Shown: positions 9,312-19,083 of the stretch, piece by piece
Position numbering within the stretch: the stretch's first letter is position 1
Layout of the letters: each line of letters starts with the position of its first letter
From: Lunularia cruciata
Taxonomy: Eukaryota > Streptophyta > Marchantiopsida > Lunulariales > Lunulariaceae
Direction of reading: 5' to 3'
Length of the DNA stretch: 64,000 bases
Assembly: GCA_948567375.1 (NCBI GenBank)
Contig: OX419757.1
Location: 61,876,001-61,940,000 of the forward strand
Position numbers and translations under genes: made by a program
The notes under the pieces: model-generated
Told to the model about the DNA's origin: nothing
Database searches by the model: none
The model's input: only the letters and a program-made list of their open reading frames with translations

Positions 9312-12300
9312 ATGTACCTTGCGGCCTTACTGGCTCAATAAGGAAGCAGAGAAGCGAGGGAAGGAAGAAGAATAATGCGCAAAGATCTCGAAAGGCAACC
9401 TCACAATTGATTGTCGTGAATGGAATCCTAGAAGGTAATCAAGTGAGAGTATTAATAGATCCGAGAGCAACAGAGAATTTCTTGTCTCGCTTTGTTGCAA
9501 TAAGATTGGGAATGGAGCTAGAGAAAGATGGAAGTGAAGAAGTAGAGTTACCAAATGGGCAAACAGAGAGGATTGAATCATTACCTAGACGAGTAACCCT
9601 CTCTGTAGGAAAATATCAGGAAGCAATTGAGTGGCGAGTGATACAGTTAGCCTATTATGATGCAATTTTAGGCATACCATGGATGGAGCAGTACAACCCA
9701 ATGGTGGATTGGAGGAAGAAAGTAGTGAGAACCCACCAATGGTCAATCATTGGGATTAAAGAAAAATCACACAGGCAGAAACTGCCTCTATATGTCGTAG
9801 GGACGACAACTGTCTGTAAGACCGATAGATGTTTTATGGGTCTAATAAGAGAAGTCCAGAGTGCACAACTTGCTGGACAAATTCCTGAGAAGTTGAAGGA
9901 TGTGGTGGATGAGTTTCAAGATGTCTTTCCTGATGATCTACCCTCAGGATTACCACCTAAAAGGCGAGTAGATCACAAAATAGAGACACTCACGGGGAAG
10001 ACACCTCCTTGTAAGGCCCCATATCGCCTATCACCTCATGAGTTGGAGGAGTGTAAGACTCAAATTGAGGAGATGCTACAGAAAGGGTTCATTCAACCTA
10101 GCGTATCACCATATGGGGCCCCTGTCTTGTTTGTGAAGAAGAAGGATGGTACAATGCGCATGTGCATTGACTCTCAGGGTCTCAATCAGCAAACAATGAA
10201 GAACAAATACCCCTTACCTCGCATGGATGACCTATTTGATCAACTCCATGGAGCGAGATATTTCACCAAACTAGACTTGCGGAGCGGTTACAATCAAATC
10301 CAAATTGCAGAGGAGGATGTGTACAAAACCGCCTTTCGAACCAGGTATGGCCACTTTGAGTATCTTGTGATGCCTTTTGGCCTCACCAATGCGCCTGCCA
10401 CTTTCATGAGCCTAATGAATGATATATTTCGTCCATAATTAGATAAGTCTATTATCGTCTTCTTGGATGATATCTTAGTATATAGTAGCACAATGACAGA
10501 ACACAAACAACATCTACGAGAGGTCCTCCAGATTCTAAGACAGAATCAGTTGTACGCCAAAATCTCAAAGTGTGAGTTTGGCAAGTCTGAAGTAGACTAC
10601 TTAGGGCATAGAGTAAGTGCAGAGGGCATTCAAGTATTGACAGATAAAATAGAGGTCATTCAAAAATGGAGTGCCCTAGAAGATCAGACTCAACTTAAGA
10701 GCTTCTTGGGGTTGACGGGATTCTATCGTAGATTTGTCAAGGACTTCTCCAAGGTTGCACAGCCTTTAACGGCACTACTTGGCAAGGGGAAGAAGTGGAC
10801 ATGGGGAACTGCACAAGAGTTGGCCTTTCAAGAATTGAAGGCCGCCTTGCTACATGCACAAATCTTGAAGTGGTATGACCCAAAACGTCCAATCAAGTTG
10901 GCTACAGATGCATCAGGCGTAGCAATAGGAGCAGTCCTACAACAAGAGTGGCTGGACGGATGGCATCCAATTGCATATTTCTCTCAAAAGTTGTTACCGG
11001 CAGAGCGCAACTACCACACCACAGAACAAGAAGAGCTGGCCATCGTTCTAGCAACCAAGCATTGGAAGCACTACCTGGGCGAGAAGGCATTTGTAGTAGA
11101 GACAAACCACAAACCTCTAGTCTACCTCGAGACGCAGAAGGATCTATCTTATCGCCAAATTCGGTGGGCAGAGTGGCGACAATGTTTCAACATGACAATC
11201 ACTTACATGGAAGGTAAGAAGCAACTTGCAGATGCATTCACCCGCATGCCAATGGCCAACAACTTGGTGGCAGAGGTTAAGATTAACCTTGAATTCTGGC
11301 AAGAGATTCTAGCTGCTACAAAAACTGATCCACAGATTGTAGAAGCGCAATCGTCCAAAGGTGTCACCAGCACCCAAGGACTCACCTTTCAGGATGGCAA
11401 ATTATGGATCCCAAATGTCCCAGAATTATGCACCACCATTCTAGCGGAATGTCATGATTCAGCCATTGCAGCTCATGTCGGAGTGGACAAGACCTTGGAT
11501 GCAGTCAAGCGCCATTACTATTGGCCCAAGATGAGCAACGACATGATGGACTATGTGCGTAACTGCCTACTTTGTCAACAAAACAAAGCTTCTAATCAAG
11601 CTCTTGCAGGGCTCCTTCAACCTCTCCCCACTCCTACCCAACATTGGGAACAAGTGAGTATGGATCTCGTCTGTGAATTACCCAAGACCACCTCAGGGTT
11701 TGACTCCATTGTGGTCTTTGTGGACCGGCTTAGCAAAATGATTCATGTACACCCTACTACCAAGGAGGTGACCACTCTACAACTAGCTCAACTATACTTA
11801 GATGCAGTCTTTGCTCACCATGGCTTGTCTAGAGTACTCATCACCGATAGAGGCACCCAATTCACCAGTTTGTTTTGGCAAACACTCTTTGGTTTCTTCA
11901 AAACCAAGTTGGCCATGTCTACAGCTTACCACCCACAAACAAATGGCCAAACAGAGCGGGCTAATCGCACGATTGAAGACATGTTACGTGGCTTCACCTT
12001 AGAAGAGCAAGAGAGGTGGGACACCCTACTACCGTTGGTGGAATTCGCTTACAACAATTCAGTGAATGCCTCCACCCAGGTCACTCCGTTCTTCCTCATG
12101 TATGGTGAGCATCCCTTCACACCTTCTAGCTTGATGAAGATCCGTCCAGTGACTACCAAGGTTGATGCAGTCAACACATTTGTTTCTAGAATCCAAGGTG
12201 TGGAGAGCGCCAAGCACAGGTTACAGATTGTGCAAAATTGACAAAAGCAATATGCTGATGCACACCATAGGCACATGGAGTTCAATGTTGGGGATCAAGT

Positions 12301-12736
12301 GTGGCTATCAACAACCAACCTCACATTAGTTGGATCTCGTAAGCTCAGACCTCGTTTTATTGGGCCTTTCTTGATTCTTCGTCACATCGGCGCTGTGGCC
12401 TATCACCTTGAGCTACCACCACACATGAAGATCCATCCAGTGTTCCATGTCTCCTTACTATGCAGATATGCTCCCCGATCAGGCCAAGGTCCTTCTACAC
12501 AGGACATTCGACCTTATCCGACACTCATTGATGGCATAGAGGAATATGAAGTGGAGCGGATTCTCCAAAAGCGCATGCGTGGTACTCGCCATCCGTGGGT
12601 GGACTATCTAGTACAATGGAAAGGTTACCCCCTCTATGAAGCAACATGGGAACCCGCTGCCAATTTGGCACATGCACCGGTGTTGGTGCAAGCATTTGAG
12701 CAACAATTGCACAACGAGGACGTTGCGTCTTAAAAG
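9266..12736 (+). pseudogene. pol of element A: PR-RT-RH-IN-chromodomain
   Basis: One frame (-1 relative to gag) is open from 9266 except for TAA at 10436 and TGA at 12239. Order: protease-like [12 protein letters not shown] (9449-9484), where the usual D-S/T-G is D-P-R; RT with [40 protein letters not shown] and an FLDD catalytic box (about 10460); RNase H with [14 protein letters not shown] and a VETNHKPL where Asp is usual; integrase with the HHCC zinc site, D (SMDLV), D ([10 protein letters not shown]) and E (NGQTERANR); a GPF block (RFIGPFLILR); and a chromodomain (YEVERILQKR to QWKGYPLYEATWEP, about 12540-12650). Apart from the two stops and the protease site, the enzyme motifs are well kept. 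Confidence 0.93.
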
Positions 12737-12745
12737 GAGGGAGGT
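12732..12745 (+). other. Polypurine tract of element A
   Basis: The purine run AAAAGGAGGGAGGT directly precedes the 3' LTR and overlaps the pol stop region. It is the expected primer for plus-strand synthesis. Confidence 0.85.
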
Positions 12746-12746
12746 C

Positions 12747-13483
12747 TATAATACCAAGGGTTAGCCATATGATCTAGATGTGAAATTTGGTTTGGTAACA
12801 TCTAGAATGATGTTATACATGATGGTCAAAATAGATCAGATAGAAGTATCACCAAAAGAGTACTTCTACAAATAGGGCAGAAACCGAAATAAACTTGAGA
12901 ACCTTAGAACCAATAGCTAAACATATGATTTAAATGTGAGAATTGGTTTGGTAACATCTGGAAGGATGTTACACATGATGGACTAAAAAGATCAGAAAGA
13001 GGTATCACCAAAAGAGGACTTCTACTAATAGAGTAGGAACCAAAATATGCCTGAAATCTTTGAAGGCAATTTCGGAGGCCGAAATGAATGAATTAGGCCT
13101 CGAAAATGTGCAGACTCCCTCCAACAGAGGAAAGGCTGTCCTTCCTTCCCACCTGCTTTGTCTCGTCGAGAGCTTTCCAATGGTACCTTACTGACGTGAT
13201 TATGAGATTCCTACAAGAAGATTCCCTAAAAGATTCCCTCCGGTCAAAGCTTGTTTGACCAACCAGATAGAACCTAGACCAGACAGGTCACCCATCCAAG
13301 TAAGTAATCCAAGGGTGGAGCTTGCTGACATGTCACCTATCTGTGTCCCTAATCCTATGGTGGAGCTTCCTTGGAGGAGATCCTCTTTGTCTATATAATA
13401 AAGAGAAGGTGCTCCCTTGGGGCATCGAATGTTTGAGTATGCAATATGTGTTTTCTCTCTTCTCTTGTCCTCGGAGGATTACA
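12747..13483 (+). repeat. 3' LTR of element A
   Basis: It starts TATAATACC (one change from the 5' LTR's TGTAATACC) and ends GGATTACA. It matches the 5' LTR over its whole length with scattered substitutions, most of them transitions, and a 4-bp difference near 13190. The target duplication follows at 13484-13488. Confidence 0.92.
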
Positions 13484-13488
13484 ATTTG

Positions 13489-14740
13489 GAATTTGCATTA
13501 TGGTGTTCTAGAATTGAGTGATGTAGAGCCTTATAGGCTCAATGGAGAAGAGTAAAAGTAGGTGGATGAAGAGGACAAGTGCACAATGGCTAAGGAAGAA
13601 AAATACAAAACTTATTGTTATAAATGGAGTCCTAGAAGGCAATCAAGTGAGAGTATTGATAGACCTTAGAGAAACCAAGAATTTCTTATCTTGCTTATTA
13701 TAATAAGGTTGGAGATAGAGCTAAAGAAAGATGAGAATGAAGAAGTAGAGTTACCTAATGGTTAGAAAAAGAGGATTGAGTTGTTACCTAAAAGAATAGC
13801 ACTCTCTATAGGAGAATATCAAGAAGAAATTGAGTGGCAAGTGATATGGTTAGCTCATTATGATGTGATCTTAGGCATGCCATGGATAGATCACTACAAT
13901 CTTACAGTTAACTAGAGAAAGAAAGTAGTGAGAATTAGACAATGGAAGATCATTGGGATTAAAGAAAATCATAAAGGCAAGAACCACCTCTCTATGTCAT
14001 AGGGAGAATAGCTATCAATAAGACAAATAGATATTTCATGAGTCTAATAAGAGAACTCTAGGATGCACAACTTGATGGATAAATTTTTAAGAATTTGAAA
14101 GATGTGGTCAATGAGTTTCAAGATGTCTTTCTAGATAATTTACCCTTAGGATTACTATCAAAAAGGAGAGTAGATCATAAGATCAAGATATTTCCATGGA
14201 GGACATCTCCTTGTAAGGCCTCATATCAACTATCACGTCATGAGTTGGAGGAATGTAAGGCTCAAATCAAGGAGATGTTACGAAAAGGGTTTATCCAACC
14301 TAATGTATCACTATATGGGACTCCCATCTTGTTTTTGAAGAAGAAGGATGGTACAATGCACATGTGCATTAATTATCAAGGCCTAAATCAATAAGCGGTG
14401 AAGAATAAATACCCATTACCCTACTCAAATGACTTGTTTGATCAACTAAATAGAGCAAAACACTTCACCAAACTTGATTTGTGGAGTGATTCCAACCAAA
14501 TCAGGATCATGGAGGAAGACACACAAAATTGCCTTTCAAACAAGGTATAGTTACTTTGAGTACTTGGTGATGCCATTTGGCCTCACCAATGCACTAATCA
14601 CTTTCATGAGTTTGATGAATAATATATTTTGTCCATACTTGGATAAATTTGTTATCATTTTCTTGGGTGACATCTTAGTCTACATCAAGACAATGACAAC
14701 ACACAAGCAATATCTATGAGAAGTCCTCTAAATTCCTTTT
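13489..14740 (+). pseudogene. Truncated degenerate sibling of element A (protease-RT)
   Basis: From about 13530 the sequence tracks 9325-10520 of element A: the linker, [17 protein letters not shown] (protease start, with D-L-R in place of D-S/T-G), a damaged protease, DEF/NEFQDVF, the RT block [44 protein letters not shown] and [19 protein letters not shown]. It stops near 14740 in the RT thumb. Frames shift several times. LTRs are absent. Its first ~40 bases (13489-13530) appear to belong to the minus-strand gag remnant that hosts element A. Confidence 0.85.
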
Positions 14741-14749
14741 TTTTTGGTT

Positions 14750-15070
14750 ATGTTTTGGTTTGGTAAGAAAAAGTCCCTTGCTAATGTGATCTTGTTTATA
14801 AACCCAACCAATAACATATAAGCATTTTATTTATATTAGTGCTACTTTAGGCTCAACTAATAATCTTGCAACTCTTACATCTTACTTATACCAACAAGTG
14901 CTTAATTTCAAAACTTCAAGGAAATCTCAAATTTGGAGTTTTGAATTGTATCTCATGTCTTAAGTGGTACATGAAATACAAGAGCATTCGATAGATCTTT
15001 GCTTTGTGTTTGTGAGCTCTTGTCAAGATAGTTCAAGAATGTCCCAAGAGCTTACCAAGTCCTTCTTTTC
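14750..15070 (+). repeat. Dispersed repeat E, copy 1
   Basis: The segment matches 59430-59780 in order: GTTTTGGTTTG, a ATGATCTTGTTTA block, ACCAATAA(T/C)ATAT, CATTTTATTTATATTA, CTCTTACATCTTACTTATA, ACAAGTG, and GAGCATT then AGATCTTT. It has no coding sense. The other end of the same family appears at 18830, 59800 and 63780, and inverted at 47790. It is probably an LTR or non-autonomous element of moderate copy number. Confidence 0.65.
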
Positions 15071-15291
15071 TTTTTATAAACAATTTTTCGATGAATAAAA
15101 TTTCAAATTCTTTTTAAGTATTTTTTATTTGTTTTGTAATTTTTTTCAGATTCAAAGCTAGTGTTAATTTATAACTTACTACACTCCAGATTATGAGGCC
15201 AAGGATATGGTTATTTTGGCAGAAATAACTTTTTTTTTTATCTTGCATTAAAATTATTAAATAGTTATACTTTTTTTATTGAAATAACAAA

Positions 15292-15400
15292 AGCCTACTT
15301 AACTCAGTGGTTAGAGTACAACTTTGTCTCTGGGTGCCTAAGTATCCACCATAAGCCTTTTTCTGGTTGAACCCAACCTTGGTGGGGGTGATAGCCATGG
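15292..15400 (+). repeat. tRNA-like SINE head (candidate)
   Basis: The stretch TTAACTCAGTGGTTAGAG at 15299-15316 fits an RNA polymerase III A box, and GGTTGAACCC at 15365-15374 fits a B box. The spacing of about 50 bases is that of a tRNA gene. A clover-leaf with proper anticodon and acceptor stems cannot be drawn convincingly, so this looks like the tRNA-derived head of a SINE and not a functional tRNA gene. Tail and target duplication are not identified. Confidence 0.5.
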
Positions 15401-15479
15401 CCGTGGGGAGCACAATGTACCTCAAAGTCAAGTTAAATAAAGCAAAGGTTACTAACAAGATAACTCATATCCACTAATG

Positions 15480-17308
15480 GCTAATGATCTTAGTCCGCAT
15501 CAATTTGGAGTAGCTAAGCTTGGAGGTTGCAAGGCTATTTCTCTATGCATCAAGGCACTCCTTGATATCCATTCTGAGAGGGTTGTCCTATAGGTGGATG
15601 TTGAGAATGCTTTTAATAGCATCTCTTGGGCATCTATCTTTAGAGAGCTTAGGAAGGCTAGTGAATCCTTATTGAATCTCATCCCCTTTGTGAAATTGTG
15701 CTATGGCTCTCTTGCTTCCCTTTACTACTAGCATGGGTGATCATAAGAGGGAGTCACTATCTTAGTTGTTGGTACACAATAGGGTATCCTTTAGGGGGAC
15801 CTTTATTTACCACGGCTCACTTAAGAGCGCTCTTATATACTACTTTTGCCAAGCCAAGTTGTGTATTTCTCTCCTTAGCAAACAATACACACATTATGGA
15901 CCCCGTAGATCAGATTAGGCATGCCTTTGATCATTTGACTATCAGGCTACATCTTCTAGGCTTGAGAGTCAAGGTTTCAAAGTAGAGCATGGTCCACTTC
16001 AGGTATTCCTCCCCACCTTGAGCTTCTTGAGGGGTGTGTCACATCTCTAGATGGATTATTTATTCTTGGAGTGCTAGTAGGATCCAAAGATTTTGTCATA
16101 TGCTTCTTAGACACTACTTTTGTAGAGGATATTCTCCATATGGATAACCTTCCTCTATTAGGAGATTAGTAGATGACATTTGGTATACTTTCCTCTATTA
16201 TTGCTCATCAACCGACTTACCTTCTCCACATGGTTCTCCCTTCCTTGACTTTTATCACGTTTGAGAGCTGTTTGATTGATAGGAGGATTATGGGAGTATT
16301 TGGTGATATCATTGGACAAGGGACATTTGAGTGTGTGATGGGGGATTTTGCATGTAGATAAACATCACTACCAATCTTGCACGGAGGGGTATGCCTACTA
16401 TCTATGGAGGAGATGGCACCTATAGCATTATTGGGTAGTTGTGCTCTCTCTACACTCCTACTTTCCTCCTATTTTGTGGTTGCTGATAGGCCAATTTTGG
16501 AGAGTTATGTAACCAAGGTGGAGGAGGGATCCTTTTCTCTCCAAGTGCTATTGCAGTAGATAGTCTAACTCTATAGACATGAGAGGACCTTCCATCCTTT
16601 GCTTCACTAACATCAGATTGGACTAGAGGTTTGCAAACTTCTTTGATAGGGCAACAATATCAACATATGCTACATTCTTTCTTACTTGCCTTGTCCATTC
16701 TTTGGGCCACTAGAGCACATCTTTGCTCTTGCTCTAGCAATGGTGTAGACTCTTGGACCCTAGCTCAACCTTGCATTAGGGTATTCCAACTTGCACCATC
16801 CACTTTCTCTACAATGATGAGATTTTGCCTAAGTTTGGTCCACCTTTCTGCATCTTTGTTATTCACTTGTGAGTGTGGTTCTACACTGGATGCAATAGCG
16901 GTCCAGATGACACAATGTCCTTATGGAGGATAAAGGAAAGCTACCCATGATGGAATTAGGGATATAATGTTTGCTATGGCACAAGAGAGTGGATACCTTG
17001 CTTGGGGGGAGCAGTCATATTCTTTGTAGACAACAAGTGTCAAAGCAAACATATACTTGGTCCAAGATGATCAGGTGACAATGGCGGATGTTGTGGTTAT
17101 AGACCATACACATGATGTAGTTTTGGAGGGAGTGATTACTCATCCTCTTGGATGGGCGGCGAGCGGAGCAATAGCACACAAGGTCTCCAAGTATAGGTGT
17201 ATGTACTGAGGTCACCTCTTTGTTACTCTAGCCTTGAAATTATATGGAGCAATGGACATGGTGTTCAACACATTTATCAAGGAGTGTGTGAGAGCTTATC
17301 ATATTTGT
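15480..17308 (+). pseudogene. Decayed LINE-like reverse transcriptase ORF (copy 1, 5' part)
   Basis: Plus-strand frames carry HQFGVAKLGGCKAISLCIKA and VDVENAFNSISWASIFREL (the first catalytic Asp motif), then YPLGGPLFTTAHLRAL, and SLANNTHI at about 15872-15895 where the family has A-D-D; both aspartates are lost. A long C-terminal region follows (GDFACR, LARRGMPTIY, CSCSSNGVDSWTLAQP, CECGSTLDAIAVQMTQC, QVTMADVVVIDHTHDVV, FIKECVRAYH). Many stops and frame changes. The same family occurs inverted at 25690-26110. It is interrupted near 17309 by an LTR-like insertion and resumes at about 17854. Confidence 0.8.
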
Positions 17309-17850
17309 CATGCATATATACATCGTTGTCAACATCACACACTATAGAAGCACAATTGACACATAAGTCATACATGGACTCTAAAGTGCCACAATAATCA
17401 GTTTATTTACACAACTCGAATCACACTCGATCAGATCAGTACTTGATCTATCACTCAATAATTTACCAACAATTGAATATTGATTATAGTCAAACCACAC
17501 TCACTCTAGCTAAGAGAATCCAAGTGATGCTCGCCGGCCACTATCCACCATAACTAGGAACTTGAAGGCTCAACATCAGAGAAGTGAGCTCTCTGGAGCT
17601 GCACTTTGGAAGTATACCCCCTGGTCTCCAACCCTAATAGTCCCACTGATGGCACATCCAACAGTGCAAACAGTGCAAGTGACAATGGGCTCCACCATGT
17701 AGTCAGTACCTCGAATACAAAATCTGACCCTCAACAAGTAGTCTATGAGTAAATACCAAAATACTCCTGACTACCAACTCTACTACTCCATAGTCCAAGC
17801 AATCTAGGTGTGATGCTACAAATGGCATGATATATTAGACACTAGGGGTA
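17309..17850 (-). repeat. Solo-LTR-like insertion sharing both ends with the methyltransferase element region
   Basis: About 540 bases separate two parts of one LINE reading frame, so this is an insertion. Its left ~95 bases (17305-17402) match 50170-50274, next to the 3' end of the methyltransferase element. Its right end (CTAGGTGTGATGCTACAAAT, then GGCATGATA) resembles 58995-59020 on the far side of that element. On the minus strand it reads as an LTR: TG near 17835, a TATA-like GTAAATAAAC near 17410, and CA near 17311. A target duplication was not resolved. Confidence 0.5.
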
Positions 17851-17853
17851 CCA

Positions 17854-18015
17854 TTCTCACTCTTGTACTTTGTAGCATACATTAGACAGCACGTGTCCAC
17901 TCTACAAAGAGTATTGGCTAGTGCAATCCATAAGAGAGAAATCACTCTAGGTGATGCTTCTTTGGATGCTCCAGTAGTTGTAGACCTTACGACTTGCATG
18001 GCTCAGATATCTTAG
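17854..18015 (+). pseudogene. Decayed LINE-like ORF (copy 1, C-terminal end)
   Basis: After the insertion the plus strand reads SLLYFVAYIRQHVSTLQRVL, ASAIHKREITLGDASLDAPV and ends at a stop near 18015. The RQ-V-LQR-LASAI-K block is the end of the same LINE-like protein family as 15480-17308, and its position confirms that 17309-17850 was inserted into the LINE. Confidence 0.65.
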
Positions 18016-18057
18016 GTGCGGTAAGGCAAATTTCTCATATTGATACTATTGTGGCCT

Positions 18058-18125
18058 AGCCCCATTCTACCTCTTTTGTCTCTCCCTTGTATGGCTTGAT
18101 GGGGTCTTCCCTTCCTTCTTGTGTT
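18058..18125 (+). repeat. Short dispersed repeat G, copy 1
   Basis: It contains GGCTTGATGGGGTCTTCCC followed by TTCCTTCTTGT, preceded by CCCATTCTACC. Three further copies lie at about 35305-35400, 39373-39460 and 43660-43745, all in the same orientation. Confidence 0.6.
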
Positions 18126-18680
18126 CTATGTGGTTGTCTTTTCTCTCTCCCCTTAATGGCTTGAAGTGGCTAAAGCTTAAAATAAGCATTTGGAGCAAAC
18201 ATAGTGATACTCGTAATAATGGAACACACACTAAACATGAACTAAAGGATGCTCTGTCTGCCTTCGCAAACTAATAATCTGGTACCTACAGGTTAGGGAA
18301 CCTGTGCTTGGAAGCCTAATGAAGCTATGATTGCTGGTTCTATTCCTTGCCAACCTTTAATCATTCTAGTATGCAAATAAATAACCAATATTAACCAAGT
18401 AATTAAAGCCCAAGCAAAAGAGATCGGAGATGACTTCGGTAAGAAAGAACCTTATCCCATTTATCCTGATTGGGGACTTACCCTAACAAGTACGGGCAAC
18501 AGTCCCATGTGGAAGGACTCCCGTTAATGGATATTCAGCATTATAGACGCTCCGTGCTCACTAGGCATCGATGGAGAGCGTGGAATGGAATCATGCATAG
18601 CTTTCCCCCTTCCCAAAGCAAAGGCTTAGGCGGGTACTATGGGCCTTCTGACTTCCAACCCGCCTAGGCCGGGCGCCCCT
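18126..18680. other. No recognisable gene
   Basis: There is no convincing coding frame. The part from about 18410 to 18680 is richer in GC than its surroundings and runs directly into a plastid psbB-like fragment, so it may belong to the same organelle-derived or chimeric insertion. I could not match it to a named gene. Confidence 0.35.
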
Positions 18681-18815
18681 ATGGCTAGAGAAGTTGGAAT
18701 AGCCGTTGGTTGGTTGGGTCCTGCTGTTTTTAAAGATAAAGAAGGTAATGAACATTTGTTTGTCGTATGCCTACCTTTTTTTGAAACTTTTCTAGTTGTA
18801 TTGGTAGATGAATGA
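18681..18815 (+). pseudogene. psbB: Plastid psbB (CP47) fragment in nuclear DNA
   Basis: The plus strand reads [19 protein letters not shown], then LFV, RMPTFF after a small frameshift, and ETFLVVLVD before a stop. This matches a conserved stretch of the lumenal loop of the photosystem II CP47 protein. Upstream and downstream residues do not continue the protein, and retrotransposon debris lies on both sides, so it is best read as a short nuclear copy of plastid DNA. Confidence 0.7.
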
Positions 18816-18819
18816 CTAG

Positions 18820-19083
18820 AGTATTTATTTCAATGTGCACTTTACCCAAAGAGGAAACTCCATAAGTTGTGAGGTAAGCCTTGAGTTTGCCTTGGTTACT
18901 GTAAATACCCTAGAATACATATGTGTAGTTCATTCAATTATTAGAAAACTATTAGAAAGCTCTCATCAAGTTGTTTCCAATAAGACCAAAATTATTACAA
19001 GCACATAAAATAAACGATTTTGTATGAGCTGGGGCTCAAACTATGTTTTGTTGTCTCAAAATTTGGATCTGAGTTCACATTAC
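18820..19083 (+). repeat. Dispersed repeat E, copy 2 (left part)
   Basis: It matches 59820-60000 (AAACTCCATAAGTT, GAGGTAAGCCTTGAGTTTG, GAAAGCTCTCATCAAG, TTTCCAATAAGACCAA) and then 63780-63840 (the GGCTCAAACTA and TTGTTGTCTCAAAATT blocks). It breaks at about 19083 and resumes at about 20540. Confidence 0.7.

Larger units (their letters stand above)
6886..13483 (+). mobile_element. Nearly complete Ty3/gypsy chromovirus (element A)
   Basis: The 6,598-bp element has two LTRs (6886-7620 and 12747-13483), a tRNA-type primer-binding site, gag, pol with protease, RT, RNase H, integrase and chromodomain, a polypurine tract, and a perfect 5-bp target duplication. The LTRs are roughly 97% alike by eye, with a few small indels, so the insertion is fairly young but not recent. 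Gag carries three in-frame stops and pol two, so this copy is not autonomous. It lies inside the gag remnant of an older minus-strand chromovirus. The chromodomain places it among chromoviruses. Confidence 0.95.

Noticed and set aside
15292-15375. Functional tRNA gene
   Set aside because: A and B boxes are good, but no clover-leaf with a sound acceptor stem and anticodon arm can be drawn.
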